A stretch of 64,000 bases of DNA from Pseudomonas entomophila (GCF_023277925.1 NZ_CP063832.1:1459001-1523000); one strand, 5' to 3'; shown: positions 53,501-61,176, numbered from the stretch's first letter. A program made the numbers and translations. Notes: generated from the sequence alone by a model not told the origin.

Positions 53501-54081
53501 GCGCAAGGAACCCGTACGCACTTGGTGCGGGAGGCATAGACCTGGCACATGGCCTTGCGGTGGCGGGCCATGACCCTGCTTTGCATCAGCGCCTGTTGCG
53601 CATGTTCCTGCGTGACAACCAAGAGCTGCTGGCGCAACTTTGGTCAGCTCACGAATGCAATGACAGGCCATCCCTGGCTGCGCTGGCCCATGGCCTGCGC
53701 GGCAGTGCCGGACATATCGGCGCGATGGCTGTCCAGGCGGCAGCTGCGAGGCTCGAGCAAGGTGCCGAGCGTAACGAGGATACCCTTGCGCCGATGTTGG
53801 CGCTCAGTGCCTGTTTGCAGTCCCTGCTCGCGACCCTGACGTCAGTACCGACGCTTGCCCCAGATGTTTCACCCTTGGGTAAAGGCGCTGGCCCAACCCT
53901 TCCTCCAACTGAGGTGGAGCGATTGGCGAGCCTGCTGCTGGAGAGCAATGCCCAGGCGCTTGATGTGATTGAAGCGCTGTGCCAGAGGGACGCGGGCGGG
54001 CAACTGCTGGAGGTTCGTGAAGCCATATACCGTATGGACTTCACTTGTGCTCATCGACTGCTGAGCGCCATACGGGCTTGA
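50533..54081 (+). CDS. Hybrid sensor histidine kinase with receiver and HPt domains
   Basis: An 1182-residue membrane kinase. It has a helix at about 13-31, a periplasmic Cache-like sensor (about 35-295), a second helix (about 308-325), two PAS domains (about 345-475 and 485-605) and HisKA with His620 in MSHEIRTPLN. The ATPase domain follows, then a receiver with Asp913 in VLMDCQMPILDG and an HPt domain with His1053 in LAHGLRGSAGH. This is a complete phosphorelay in one chain, of the BarA or LadS type in layout. The output regulator is not adjacent. It begins 39 bases after the tolC-type gene and could govern the secretion locus, which is inference. Confidence 0.92.
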   Translation: MIVNCFEHRKWVCLSGCLIVAIVVGMIIGGYYRDRVEGRFLAEVLQQNQERAVDLGDWNVDGFAIGALSMLGRHNTALKAVIDQPAAQARQAATMPLKTLAMVVGADHAFVANRQGVIVAAYDSLERSVVGLDVGFRPYFKTALQGGRSVYGAISSTTGQRMFYMAAPVYEAQNKHDRIIGVLVARFDARTLEAGFNKPRSNEQVLVLSPDGIVLASNAPQFVLKADHPWAAAAFSGEIRRQFSDHPFPRGVPEALPFEMGRSVVEIDGQRYAMARNSFDWNDPSGLWSVVTLSNLNQVLTDGQVLVVSGSSALLLLLLMWAALRRMSDARQHQRDVQRIEQSEKRLDLALQSGALGLWDWHVSLGIIVNNDVWLRILGYCKGELNQTFGNGLERWAGLVHPDDRVQVLAKLYAHVDNHTDEYRAEYRMLSKSGQWLWVLDIGKVMERDTQGVATRVTGVLQDISATVEAQQAIVESQTKLSSMIGNIPGAVFRSLPDRERTMLFVSDAIEAICGVSAQAFIAGRPLRGLVHPDDLVVFDRSLESLDYVLEYRIIATDGTVRWLYDKGQIISQGGLPQYLDGVIFDISERKASEALLQQSRQQAELAIQAKSAFLDTMSHEIRTPLNAVIGMAHLVLDMPLESRQRRYIEKMDRAAKHLVTLVNGMLDLSRIESGKLALEQVTFNLADLLDEVVGLVSSRLQQKMIDVRTDIPQALRGAFIGDPHRLQQVFINLLDNAIKFTESGSVTIDANLLRQWQDNIELEFIVHDTGVGMTSQQCARLFDAFVQADASISRRYGGTGLGLAICKRIVQMMGGTIEVQSIEGQGSTFRFNVCLRTAQASLSGPIREDSHEEQARSLLGARVLVVEDNTLNQEVFMDLLQRAGVQVVVAGNGEEALVILARDTAFDAVLMDCQMPILDGYQATARIRQELHLDCLPIIAVTANLPGEVQARILAAGMNDCVVKPLEVETFYRTLCRWIGRGTLPTDEGARNPYALGAGGIDLAHGLAVAGHDPALHQRLLRMFLRDNQELLAQLWSAHECNDRPSLAALAHGLRGSAGHIGAMAVQAAAARLEQGAERNEDTLAPMLALSACLQSLLATLTSVPTLAPDVSPLGKGAGPTLPPTEVERLASLLLESNAQALDVIEALCQRDAGGQLLEVREAIYRMDFTCAHRLLSAIRA

Positions 54082-54095
54082 TTCATGGAGGCTTA

Positions 54096-54698
54096 ATGTC
54101 TATCTCTCGACTCACAACATCGGCGACCACGGGTTTCTTGCTAAGCATTGCCGCAAGCGCGATTGCTCAGGTCGGATCACCCCCTTCTTTCGACTGCGGT
54201 GCAAAGACAATCAGCACCATGGAGTCGTTGATCTGTCAAAGTCAGGCACTGTCATCCCAGGACCGGGATTTGGCGCGCACCTACAAGGCCGCGCTGGCAA
54301 AGGCGGGCGGCCAGGCCAATCGACTCAAGGCCGAGCAGCGCGGCTGGATCAAAGGGCGTGATGAGTGCTGGAAGGCAGACGACCAGAATGCCTGCCTGCG
54401 CAGCACCTACACCCAACGCACAGTCGAGCTGCAGGTCGGCTATGCGCTGGTGGCGCATGACGGGCCGATCCGTTTCGACTGTGGGGACAAGGGCCAGATC
54501 GACGTGAGCTTTTACAAGACCGACCCACCGGCGGTCGCCGCCACCTATCGAGACCAGCGCTCAATCATGATCGCTGTTCCTTCGGAGAGTGGCATGAACT
54601 TCCAGGGGCAGAATGAAAGCTTCCGGGGGCATCAGGAGGAAGCAACGGTGACTTGGGGCGCCGACGGTAAGGCGTTCACTTGCAGGAAACAAGGCTGA
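54096..54698 (+). CDS. Secreted LprI-MliC fusion, lysozyme-inhibitor-like
   Basis: A 200-residue exported protein. The start at 54096 follows ATGGAGGCTTA; a signal peptide is seen (ending SAIAQ, about 1-25). The first part (about 30-110) has the LprI/DUF1311 pattern of four cysteines (FDCG, LICQ, DECW, NACL). The second part (about 125-200) fits MliC-type C-lysozyme inhibitors (RFDCGDKGQIDVSFY, then WGADGKAFTC). MliC proteins block animal lysozyme in the periplasm. It has no lipobox. The ending in GKAFTCRKQG fits the family. Position after the sensor kinase hints at host contact. Confidence 0.85.
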   Translation: MSISRLTTSATTGFLLSIAASAIAQVGSPPSFDCGAKTISTMESLICQSQALSSQDRDLARTYKAALAKAGGQANRLKAEQRGWIKGRDECWKADDQNACLRSTYTQRTVELQVGYALVAHDGPIRFDCGDKGQIDVSFYKTDPPAVAATYRDQRSIMIAVPSESGMNFQGQNESFRGHQEEATVTWGADGKAFTCRKQG

Positions 54699-54702
54699 CA
54701 GG

Positions 54703-55623
54703 TCAGGTGCGTTGCTCGCGGGTGAGCACTGCCTGGCAACGGCCGATCCGTTCGTTGCAGACCTCGACCAACAACTCATGCAACTGACGCAATGATGCGG
54801 TGATTCGCGAGCGGTGGGACACAACCAGGCTCAAAGGCGCCAGGTCGCCACTCCAGCCTGGCAACAGCGGCTGAAGCAGACCAGCCTGCAAGTCCTGTGC
54901 AACATTGAGCAACGGTAGGTAACAGACCCCTTGACCAGCCAACGCCCAACGCCGCGCCACGTCGCCATCGTCGCAGCAGAACAGCCCTTGGACCCGTGCG
55001 TGTACGACCTCACCCGCGTTATGGAAGCGCCAATGCGATTCGGCCTTGCCTATATGGCTGACAATGCAGTCATGTGTGTTCAACTGCTCAGGGTGCTCTG
55101 GTGCAGGGCGCACAGCCAGGTAAGCCGGTGACGCACAGGCGATGAAGTGGTGCTGCTTGAGTATCGGCAGCTCGACCAGGTCCAGTGCCAGGCTGCGGCC
55201 GAAACGCAACGCGGCATCGAAGCGTCCCGTGAACAGGTCTTCTTCCTTGTCATTCAGCGAGAGATGGATCTGCAGCCCAGGTTGCTGCTTCTTCTGCTGC
55301 AGCAGCAGATCGAGCAACAGGTGGCGTCCCAGATCGGAGGGTACCGACAGCTCCAGTTGACCGTCATCCTGCGAGAGCGCCCGTTGCCCCTGGGCAAGTA
55401 TCTTCAAGGCGTGCTGAGCACTGTCTAGATATCGCGCACCCTCGCTGGTGAGTTTCATCAAGCGCGTCGAACGGGTGAACAGCCTCACCCCCAGGCGGTT
55501 TTCAAGGCGCTTGAGTGCCAGGCTTGCCGCCGCAGGCGTGATGGACATGGCACGCGCCGCAGGAGAAAGCCCTTGCAGTTCGGCGATGAGGACAAAAAGC
55601 TCGAGGTCTTCCAGGTTGGCCAT
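54703..55623 (-). CDS. LysR-family transcriptional regulator
   Basis: A 306-residue LysR regulator. The N-terminal winged helix (about 3-62) reads LELFVLIAELQGLSPAARAMSITPAAASLALKRLE in the usual order, and the substrate-binding domain spans about 90-295 (starts QLELSVPSDLGRHLLL). It resembles the CrgA/AaeR-like group near quinone and aldehyde genes. No divergent target gene is adjacent: the convergent lysozyme-inhibitor-like gene lies four bases from its stop, and a response regulator lies upstream on the same strand, with a gap of 15 bases. The effector molecule is unknown. Confidence 0.9.
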   Translation of the reverse strand: MANLEDLELFVLIAELQGLSPAARAMSITPAAASLALKRLENRLGVRLFTRSTRLMKLTSEGARYLDSAQHALKILAQGQRALSQDDGQLELSVPSDLGRHLLLDLLLQQKKQQPGLQIHLSLNDKEEDLFTGRFDAALRFGRSLALDLVELPILKQHHFIACASPAYLAVRPAPEHPEQLNTHDCIVSHIGKAESHWRFHNAGEVVHARVQGLFCCDDGDVARRWALAGQGVCYLPLLNVAQDLQAGLLQPLLPGWSGDLAPLSLVVSHRSRITASLRQLHELLVEVCNERIGRCQAVLTREQRT

Positions 55624-55638
55624 GACTAGGACGCTCGC

Positions 55639-56613
55639 TCAACGGTCCAGATGCGCGTGGGCGATGCCCAAAAGGGTCGAGCACAGAATTTCGGTGTCGC
55701 TGGGCAGGTTGTGTGCCGCAGGGTGCGAGAGCATTGCGCCGAGGGCCCGCTCGTGCCGAAGCGCCACATGCGCCGCCGGTTGCAGCAGCGCCAGATGGTA
55801 CGTCAGTGCGAGCGCGAACAAACGGGCGGACAGCGGAGCGTGCTCCGGCAATGTGGTTGACCTACGCCCCCCGAGCAGGCCATCGGCATGGCTGAGGTCC
55901 CAGGCCAGGTTCAGCACCGGGTCCTCGGCATTGGTGTGACCGATGATCTCCTCGATCAGCACACGACTGGCGCCAAGTGCCTGGGGCAGGGCGTCGTGCG
56001 GTTGGCCGAGGCCGATCAAGGCCAGGCAAGCTGCCGAGCGCAAAGCCACCTGGTCGGGGTCGCGTAGCGCATAGGCGAGCAAGGCGGCGAAGCTGTCTAG
56101 CAATGCGTCCAGGCGCACCTGTGGGTTATGCCGCAGTTGCAAGGCCAGGGCAGCGATGAACCCTTCGCGCATGTCGCTGCCCGCCGTCGAGCCGCCATCC
56201 GGCTGGCATGGGTGCAGCAGCTTGTCGCGATACCCCAGGTGAGTGGCGATCCTGGCAAGCACGACCGGCGGTGAAATAGGTTTGGTGATGTAGTCCGATG
56301 CGCCGAGCAGAAGGCCGAGGCGCTCATCCTCGACGCTGGTGCGGGAAGTTAGAAAGATCACTGGGATACTGGCCGTGACTGCGTGTTTGCGCAGTTCGCC
56401 AAGCACCTGGAAACCATCCATCTCCGGCATGGTGATGTCGAGGATGATCAGGTCGGGCTGGCTGTTCCTGGCCAGCTCCAGTCCACGTGCGCTGCTTTTG
56501 GCCAGGAGCACCTCGTACTCGGCCGTGAGGATCTTCGACAGGATTACCAGCGATTGCGGATCGTCATCGATGGCCAGCAGAGTGTATGGCTTTGCGGTGT
56601 GCGCAGTGGGCAT
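55639..56613 (-). CDS. Response regulator with degenerate HD-like output domain
   Basis: A 324-residue protein. The N-terminal receiver has Asp59 in LIILDITMPEMDG and the Lys in YITKPIS. The C-terminal 170 residues do not carry a DNA-binding or cyclase motif. Part of it (PLSARLFALALTYHLALLQPAAHVALRHE) is like the HD-GYP core seen after PxSARxLAxxDxxDA, but without the HD and GYP residues. It is therefore probably a dead or altered HD-GYP domain working by protein contact. It lies near the hybrid kinase, and a phosphorelay link is possible. No DNA-binding output is visible. Confidence 0.8.
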   Translation of the reverse strand: MPTAHTAKPYTLLAIDDDPQSLVILSKILTAEYEVLLAKSSARGLELARNSQPDLIILDITMPEMDGFQVLGELRKHAVTASIPVIFLTSRTSVEDERLGLLLGASDYITKPISPPVVLARIATHLGYRDKLLHPCQPDGGSTAGSDMREGFIAALALQLRHNPQVRLDALLDSFAALLAYALRDPDQVALRSAACLALIGLGQPHDALPQALGASRVLIEEIIGHTNAEDPVLNLAWDLSHADGLLGGRRSTTLPEHAPLSARLFALALTYHLALLQPAAHVALRHERALGAMLSHPAAHNLPSDTEILCSTLLGIAHAHLDR

Positions 56614-56657
56614 GGTGACGACGCCTGTTCGGACTTGAGCGACAGGCAGCCTACCAT

Positions 56658-57578
56658 TCAGATGACGCGGATGTCCTGCGTGCCAGCCAACGACGCGCAG
56701 CGTTCGCGGAGAAAGGCCTGGAGGACCCTGACCCGCTCACTGACCTGAACCCTGTGCGGGCACATCAGGTAGACCGGCGCAGGCTCTCCCTGCCAGTCGG
56801 CGAACAAGGCACGCAACCTGCCAGCGCGCACATCCGTGGCGACATCTAGCCATGCCTTGTACACGACCCCGTGCCCAGCGAGCGCCCAGCGCCTGGCAAC
56901 TTCGCCGTCGTCGCTGCGATAGTCACCGCGGACCTTGACCTCGCAGACCTCGTCACCACGCCTGAAACGCCAGACATCGTAGGGACGCCCCTGGCGCTGG
57001 TAGACAATTGCCGAGTGTTCGGCCAGTGCCTGAGGCGAGGTTGGCTCACCCTGGCGGGCAAGGTAGGCGGGGCTGGCGCAGGCGACTCGATGATGCGCCT
57101 CCAGCACCGGCAAGGCCACCAGGGTGGAATCGACCGGTACGCCGAAGCGCAGTGCGACATCCACCGGCTCGCCGAACAGGTTGTTGGGGCGGTCGTTGAG
57201 CAACAGATGCAATTGCAGGTGTGGGTGCAAGGCACGCAATTCATCCAGCCAACCCAGCAGCACACTACGGCCGAAGTCCGAAGGTGCCGCCAGTTGCAAT
57301 ACACCGGCCAAACCATGCCCGGCCCCACGAATCGCCCGTTCACCTTCGTCCAATGCGGCCAGGGCAAGCCGCGCCGCCTCCAGATAGCGCTCACCCTCCG
57401 CCGTCAGGCGTTGCTGGCGTGTCGAGCGGGCGAATAGGCGAACCCCAAGGCGCGACTCCAGGCGCTTGAGCGTGAGGCTGGCTGCCGCGGGGCTGATATC
57501 CAGTTCACGCGCTGCGGCCGAGAGGCTGCCGGCTTCGGCGGCTTTGACCAGCACTTTCAGCTCAGCCAGACCATGCAT
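56658..57578 (-). CDS. LysR-family transcriptional regulator
   Basis: A 306-residue LysR protein. The start at 57578 follows TAAGGAATGCTTACAA. The helix-turn-helix (about 3-62) contains GSLSAAARELDISPAAASLTLKRLE, and the effector domain spans about 92-290. It is closely related in style to the other two LysR genes here. It lies divergently from the VOC/old yellow enzyme operon, with a 16-base palindrome in the gap, which is the standard LysR target layout. It should therefore control those genes and itself, with an electrophile-like co-inducer inferred. Confidence 0.9.
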   Translation of the reverse strand: MHGLAELKVLVKAAEAGSLSAAARELDISPAAASLTLKRLESRLGVRLFARSTRQQRLTAEGERYLEAARLALAALDEGERAIRGAGHGLAGVLQLAAPSDFGRSVLLGWLDELRALHPHLQLHLLLNDRPNNLFGEPVDVALRFGVPVDSTLVALPVLEAHHRVACASPAYLARQGEPTSPQALAEHSAIVYQRQGRPYDVWRFRRGDEVCEVKVRGDYRSDDGEVARRWALAGHGVVYKAWLDVATDVRAGRLRALFADWQGEPAPVYLMCPHRVQVSERVRVLQAFLRERCASLAGTQDIRVI

Positions 57579-57610
57579 TTGTAAGCATTCCTTATAAGTA
57601 ATGTGCAAAC

Positions 57611-57626
57611 TGCGATATTTATCGCA
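57611..57626. promoter_or_regulatory. Palindromic operator candidate between divergent lysR and VOC genes
   Basis: TGCGATA-TT-TATCGCA is a perfect 16-base palindrome in the 102-base gap between the LysR start (57578) and the VOC start (57681). The surrounding bases extend the symmetry (GTGC on the left, GCAC on the right at wider spacing). It is the likely binding site of the divergent regulator. Confidence 0.6.
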
Positions 57627-57680
57627 CATTTCCAATAAATGATCATGCAGGCACCGACAGAGCACGACGAGGTATCGCCC

Positions 57681-58100
57681 ATGTCTCTCGATTTCAAATT
57701 CGACCACATAGCCTTCAACATCGGCGCCGATGACCACTTGCCCGCGTCGCTTCAGACCTTGCTTGGGATGCAAGCCGGCCCGCGGCCACCGTTCCCGTTT
57801 CCAGGCCAATGGCTGTATCAGGACGACCATGCCCTGGTGCACCTGCTGCAACGTGACGGGCTCGAGGCGGCCCGCTTCAGTCACCTGGCGTTGAGCACGA
57901 GTCAACCGGCAGCGGTGGTGATGAAGCAGGTCAAGGCCAGCGAGCTGCCTCACCAGGTCGCCATTCTGCCCGAGCAGCGGATCTGCCAGATATTCATCAG
58001 CCTGACCGAGGCGTTCATCCTCGAACTCGATTGCCCCCTCGGTGAAGAGCCGATCGATGCCACCCATGACTACCAGCACAACAGCCAAGCCCCCGCCTGA
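57681..58100 (+). CDS. VOC-superfamily (glyoxalase-like) protein
   Basis: A 139-residue protein. The start at 57681 follows GAGGTATCGCCC; an earlier ATG at 57639 lacks such a site. It has a VOC beginning (DFKFDHIAFNI), the segment PRPPFPFPGQWLYQDDHALVHLL, and SHLALST in the middle. This arrangement equals that of the 59432 gene (PRPGFLFPGYWMYAGDQPLLH), so the two are paralogues of one VOC subgroup. It stands first in an operon with an old yellow enzyme, 13 bases before it. A metal-dependent reaction on a small electrophile or quinone is inferred. Confidence 0.75.
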   Translation: MSLDFKFDHIAFNIGADDHLPASLQTLLGMQAGPRPPFPFPGQWLYQDDHALVHLLQRDGLEAARFSHLALSTSQPAAVVMKQVKASELPHQVAILPEQRICQIFISLTEAFILELDCPLGEEPIDATHDYQHNSQAPA

Positions 58101-58113
58101 CCAGGAGCCACCC

Positions 58114-59211
58114 ATGTCCAGCCCGCTGCAACTCTTCACCCCATACGAACTCGGCCCCCTCACGTTGCCCAACCGCATCGTCATGGCGCCAATGACCCGC
58201 TCACGCAGCACTCAGCCCGCAGACGTGGCCAATGCGATGATGGCGCATTATTACGGCCAACGCGCCAGCGCCGGTCTCATAATCAGCGAGGCGACGCAGA
58301 TCAGCCCCCAGGGCAAGGGCTACAGCTTCACACCGGGCATTTACAGCGCCGAGCAAGTGGCAGGCTGGCGGCAGGTCACCGACGCCGTGCATGCCAAGGG
58401 TGGGCGCATGTTCCTGCAGTTGTGGCATGTAGGCCGGATGTCCCACGCCAGCTTCCACGCCGATGGCCAGCCGGTGGCGCCCTCGGCGCTGCGTGCCGAT
58501 GCGCAGGTATGGGTGGTAGGTGACGATGGGGTAGGGCGGATGGTCGATGTCAGCGAACCACGCGCCTTGAGCCAGGAGGAGATCCAGGCGGTGATCGAGG
58601 ACTACCGCCTGGCCGCCCGGCATGCGCGCGAAGCAGGGTTCGATGGGGTCGAGATCCACGCTGGCAACGGCTATCTGATCGACCAGTTCCTGCGCACCAC
58701 CTCGAACCTGCGCACTGACGAGTACGGTGGCAGCCGCGAGAACCGTATCCGGTTCCTGATCGACGTCACTCGTGCGGTCGCCGGGGAGATCGGCGCGCAA
58801 CGTACCGGTGTACGCCTGGCCCCTTATATCACCGCCCGTGGCATGAACTGCCCGGACGTGATCCCGACCATTCTCCAGGCCGCCCAGGCGCTCGACACCC
58901 TGGGTGTCGCCTATTTGCACCTGGCCGAGGCAGATTGGGACGATGCACCGCAGATTCCCGAACCCTTCCGGCATCAACTGCGCCGCGACTTCAGCGCAGC
59001 GATCATCGTGGCCGGGCGCTATACCCTGGCGCGCGGCCAGGCGCTGCTCGACGCCGGCCTGGTGGACCTGGTTGCCTTCGGCCGTCCTTTTGTCGCCAAT
59101 CCGGATTTTCCCGAGCGGCTGCAGCATGACTGGCCCTTGGCCGAGTTCGAAGGCAACCGGCTGTTCGGTGGTGACGAGGTGGGTTACAGCGACTATCCGG
59201 CGTATCAATAG
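58114..59211 (+). CDS. Old yellow enzyme family NADH:flavin oxidoreductase
   Basis: A 365-residue FMN-dependent alkene reductase of the NemA/XenB group. It shows LTLPNRIVMAPMTRSR at the start, the FMN and substrate motifs LWHVGRMS, GVEIHAGNGYLIDQFL and DEYGGSRENRIRF, and a C-terminal DLVAFGRPFVANPD. It reduces activated double bonds, nitro compounds or quinones using NAD(P)H. The ribosome site is CCAGGAGCCACCC. It is co-transcribed with the VOC gene before it. The divergent LysR and the palindrome suggest control by an electrophilic inducer. Confidence 0.94.
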   Translation: MSSPLQLFTPYELGPLTLPNRIVMAPMTRSRSTQPADVANAMMAHYYGQRASAGLIISEATQISPQGKGYSFTPGIYSAEQVAGWRQVTDAVHAKGGRMFLQLWHVGRMSHASFHADGQPVAPSALRADAQVWVVGDDGVGRMVDVSEPRALSQEEIQAVIEDYRLAARHAREAGFDGVEIHAGNGYLIDQFLRTTSNLRTDEYGGSRENRIRFLIDVTRAVAGEIGAQRTGVRLAPYITARGMNCPDVIPTILQAAQALDTLGVAYLHLAEADWDDAPQIPEPFRHQLRRDFSAAIIVAGRYTLARGQALLDAGLVDLVAFGRPFVANPDFPERLQHDWPLAEFEGNRLFGGDEVGYSDYPAYQ

Positions 59212-59236
59212 CGTGAACTGCTGAACCAAGGTGTCC

Positions 59237-59260
59237 GAGGCGGTGAGGCGGTGAGGCGGT
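59237..59260. repeat. Three tandem copies of GAGGCGGT
   Basis: The octamer GAGGCGGT occurs three times without interruption, ending at the base before the 27-bp operator at 59261. Slipped-strand changes in copy number would alter the spacing between the old yellow enzyme gene and the operator. Nothing equal lies before the other two operator copies. Confidence 0.85.
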
Positions 59261-59261
59261 T

Positions 59262-59288
59262 CATTTTCACGCCGGTCATGAAAGTGTT
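59262..59288. promoter_or_regulatory. Repeated 27-bp operator element, copy A
   Basis: CATTTTCAC-N8-TGAAAGTGTT, with the inner dyad TTTCA/TGAAA. The adjoining bases to about 59331 also resemble those after copy B (a T run, then CGGACAC and CCAGACT). It lies about 145 bases before the VOC gene at 59432. Confidence 0.7.
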
Positions 59289-59431
59289 CATGGCCAGTGC
59301 CGATTTTTCTCGGACACCGGGCACACCAGACTCAACAAGCGCCTTGCCGGTTTCCAACGCGATGTTCTGGCGCGATGAGCCGCGTTTTTCGACGGCTAGC
59401 TTATTGGCATTACCCCTGTCCGGAGGATTTC

Positions 59432-59908
59432 ATGGGTGTCCAAAAACTCGACCATTTCACCATCCGTACCCCACTCTGGGTCGAAACCGCAGCGTTCTTC
59501 GAGCACGTGATCGGCCTGGTGCCTGGGCCCCGGCCGGGGTTTCTTTTCCCTGGGTACTGGATGTATGCCGGTGATCAGCCACTGCTGCACATCGCCAGCG
59601 TCCAGGGCGACCCAAGGGAACTGCAGATGTACCTCGGCGACAAGCCAGGCGGGTATGGATCGGGTTCGCTGGATCACGTATCGCTGCGATGCGAGGGATT
59701 AGCGCAAGTCCAGGCACGATTGCAATCCATGGGGATTGCGTTTCGTGAACGCGTCATACCGCAAATCGGTGAACACCAACTGTTTCTCGAGGATCCCAAC
59801 GGCATAACCATCGAGATGATCTTCGACTACGTGCCGGGTAGCCGAATCGTTGGCCAGAGCATGCCGCACCTTGAGGTTGAATCGCCTCACACCGTCAGCC
59901 CAGGTTGA
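59432..59908 (+). CDS. VOC-superfamily (glyoxalase/bleomycin-resistance-like) protein
   Basis: A 158-residue protein. The start at 59432 follows TCCGGAGGATTTC; the frame extends upstream without support. It begins QKLDHFTIRT, has SLDHVSLRCEGL in the second half, and ends with LEDPNGITIEMIFDY, which are the usual VOC metal-ligand positions (His, His, Glu). It is the paralogue of the 57681 gene. Its promoter carries copy A of the repeated operator, whereas the 57681 gene has a different palindrome. The substrate is unknown. Confidence 0.85.
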   Translation: MGVQKLDHFTIRTPLWVETAAFFEHVIGLVPGPRPGFLFPGYWMYAGDQPLLHIASVQGDPRELQMYLGDKPGGYGSGSLDHVSLRCEGLAQVQARLQSMGIAFRERVIPQIGEHQLFLEDPNGITIEMIFDYVPGSRIVGQSMPHLEVESPHTVSPG

Positions 59909-60027
59909 CAACCATTGGGTCGACAAGGAACTGCGGTTACCCTGCCTCCTGCTTGAGTTTTCCTCGGTATAGCGTCCAGGCGCGCCTTGCGCGTGCTTGA
60001 CAATAACAACAGCACAAGGCCCTCACC

Positions 60028-60270
60028 ATGAACATGCTCGACACGCCTGAATCGCGCCTGCAAGCTGTCGGCCTGACCTTGCCCAGCCCGGCACCGGCAC
60101 TGGGCAACTATGGACCCTGGAGCATCGTAGGCAATACGCTGATGACGTCCGGGCAGTTTCCCTGGGTCGATGGGCAACTGCAGTACCGTGCCTTTTCCGC
60201 CTTGCGGCGGATATCGACCGGACCTGCTCGAGGCGCCGCACTGAGGGGCGCTTCACCAACTTTCCGTTGA
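60028..60270 (+). pseudogene. Truncated RidA/YjgF-family gene
   Basis: The first 50 or so residues are a clear start of a RidA-family protein of about 150 residues (SRLQAVGLTLPSPAPALGNY, then IVGNTLMTSGQFPWVDGQLQY). After that the family resemblance ends; the frame reads on as AFSALRRISTGPARG and stops at 270 bases, so about 100 residues and the catalytic Arg region are lost. The downstream gene is a convergent LysR. The break is next to a tandem 15-base duplication, which suggests a local deletion event. The remaining piece is unlikely to fold. Confidence 0.75.
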
Positions 60271-60291
60271 TCAGTCTTCCGTTGATCAGTC
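60262..60291. repeat. Tandem 15-base duplication
   Basis: TTCCGTTGATCAGTC occurs twice head to tail. The second copy includes the stop codon of the convergent LysR gene (60286-60288). It follows the broken RidA gene by a few bases and may mark the end of a deletion. Confidence 0.85.
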
Positions 60292-61176
60292 GCGCTCGAG
60301 CCCGGCGAAGCGGCAGGACAACCAGGCGTGCAACTGCCTCACCGCAGGCGACAACTGCTTGCGGTGAGGGCATACCAGGCTTAAGGGCATTGCCGGCCCT
60401 GGGTGATCCTGCAACAGCACGACCAGCCTTCCCGCCAGCACATCGTCGCTCACATCCAGCCAGGACTTGTAGGTGATCCCTTCGCCCGCCACCGCCCAGC
60501 GTCGGGCGATATCGGCATCGTCACAGAGCAGGGCGCCACGCACCTGGACGGTCTGCGCCCCCAGTTGCCACTTGTCGTAGACCCGGCCCTGCTGCATGTA
60601 CAGCAGGCACTGGTGTTCGCGCAGGTCTTCTGGGGCGTGCAGAGTGCCTTCCCGCGCCAGGTACTCGGGCGAGGCCACCAGGACCTTGCGATTCCATGGT
60701 GCCAGTGGCAGGGCGATATAGCTGGCGTCGGCGTTCAGGCCGTAGCGGATGGCGATATCCACTGGATCGCGGAACAGATCGGCGATCTGGTCGGAGAGAA
60801 AGAAGCGCAAGTTCAACTGCGGGTGCGCGCGGCGAAACGCAGTGAGCCAGGGCAGCAGCACGTTGCGCCCCAGGTCGGAGGGCGCGGCCACCTGCAATGT
60901 TCCACTGAGCTGGGCACTTTCCCGACGCAGGTTGTCCCGCCCGTGCCTGAGGGCTTCCAGGGCGGCCAGGGCCGAGGGCAGGTACTGCTCGCCCTCGGCT
61001 GTCAGGCGCAAGCTGCGTGTGGTGCGGGCAAACAAGCGTACATCCAGCTCACGCTCCAGGCGCTTGACCGCCTCGGCAGCCTGGCCGGGCAGCAGGTCAG
61101 CCTCGTGGGCCGCCGCGGTAAAGCTGCCCAGCGCAGCGCTGCGAACGAAGATGCCTAGGTCGTCGAGACGGATCAT
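60286..61176 (-). CDS. LysR-family regulator, candidate controller of the repeated operator
   Basis: A 296-residue LysR protein. The start at 61176 follows GCAGGAGTGAAA; the frame runs 20 codons further without support. The helix-turn-helix (about 3-60) and effector domain (about 88-285) are complete. Its own start codon lies inside copy B of the 27-bp element (the CAT of CATTTTCAC), so binding there should block its own expression while controlling the divergent dehydrogenase gene. The other two copies lie near the VOC and ABM genes, which are therefore likely members of its regulon. Confidence 0.9.
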   Translation of the reverse strand: MIRLDDLGIFVRSAALGSFTAAAHEADLLPGQAAEAVKRLERELDVRLFARTTRSLRLTAEGEQYLPSALAALEALRHGRDNLRRESAQLSGTLQVAAPSDLGRNVLLPWLTAFRRAHPQLNLRFFLSDQIADLFRDPVDIAIRYGLNADASYIALPLAPWNRKVLVASPEYLAREGTLHAPEDLREHQCLLYMQQGRVYDKWQLGAQTVQVRGALLCDDADIARRWAVAGEGITYKSWLDVSDDVLAGRLVVLLQDHPGPAMPLSLVCPHRKQLSPAVRQLHAWLSCRFAGLERD

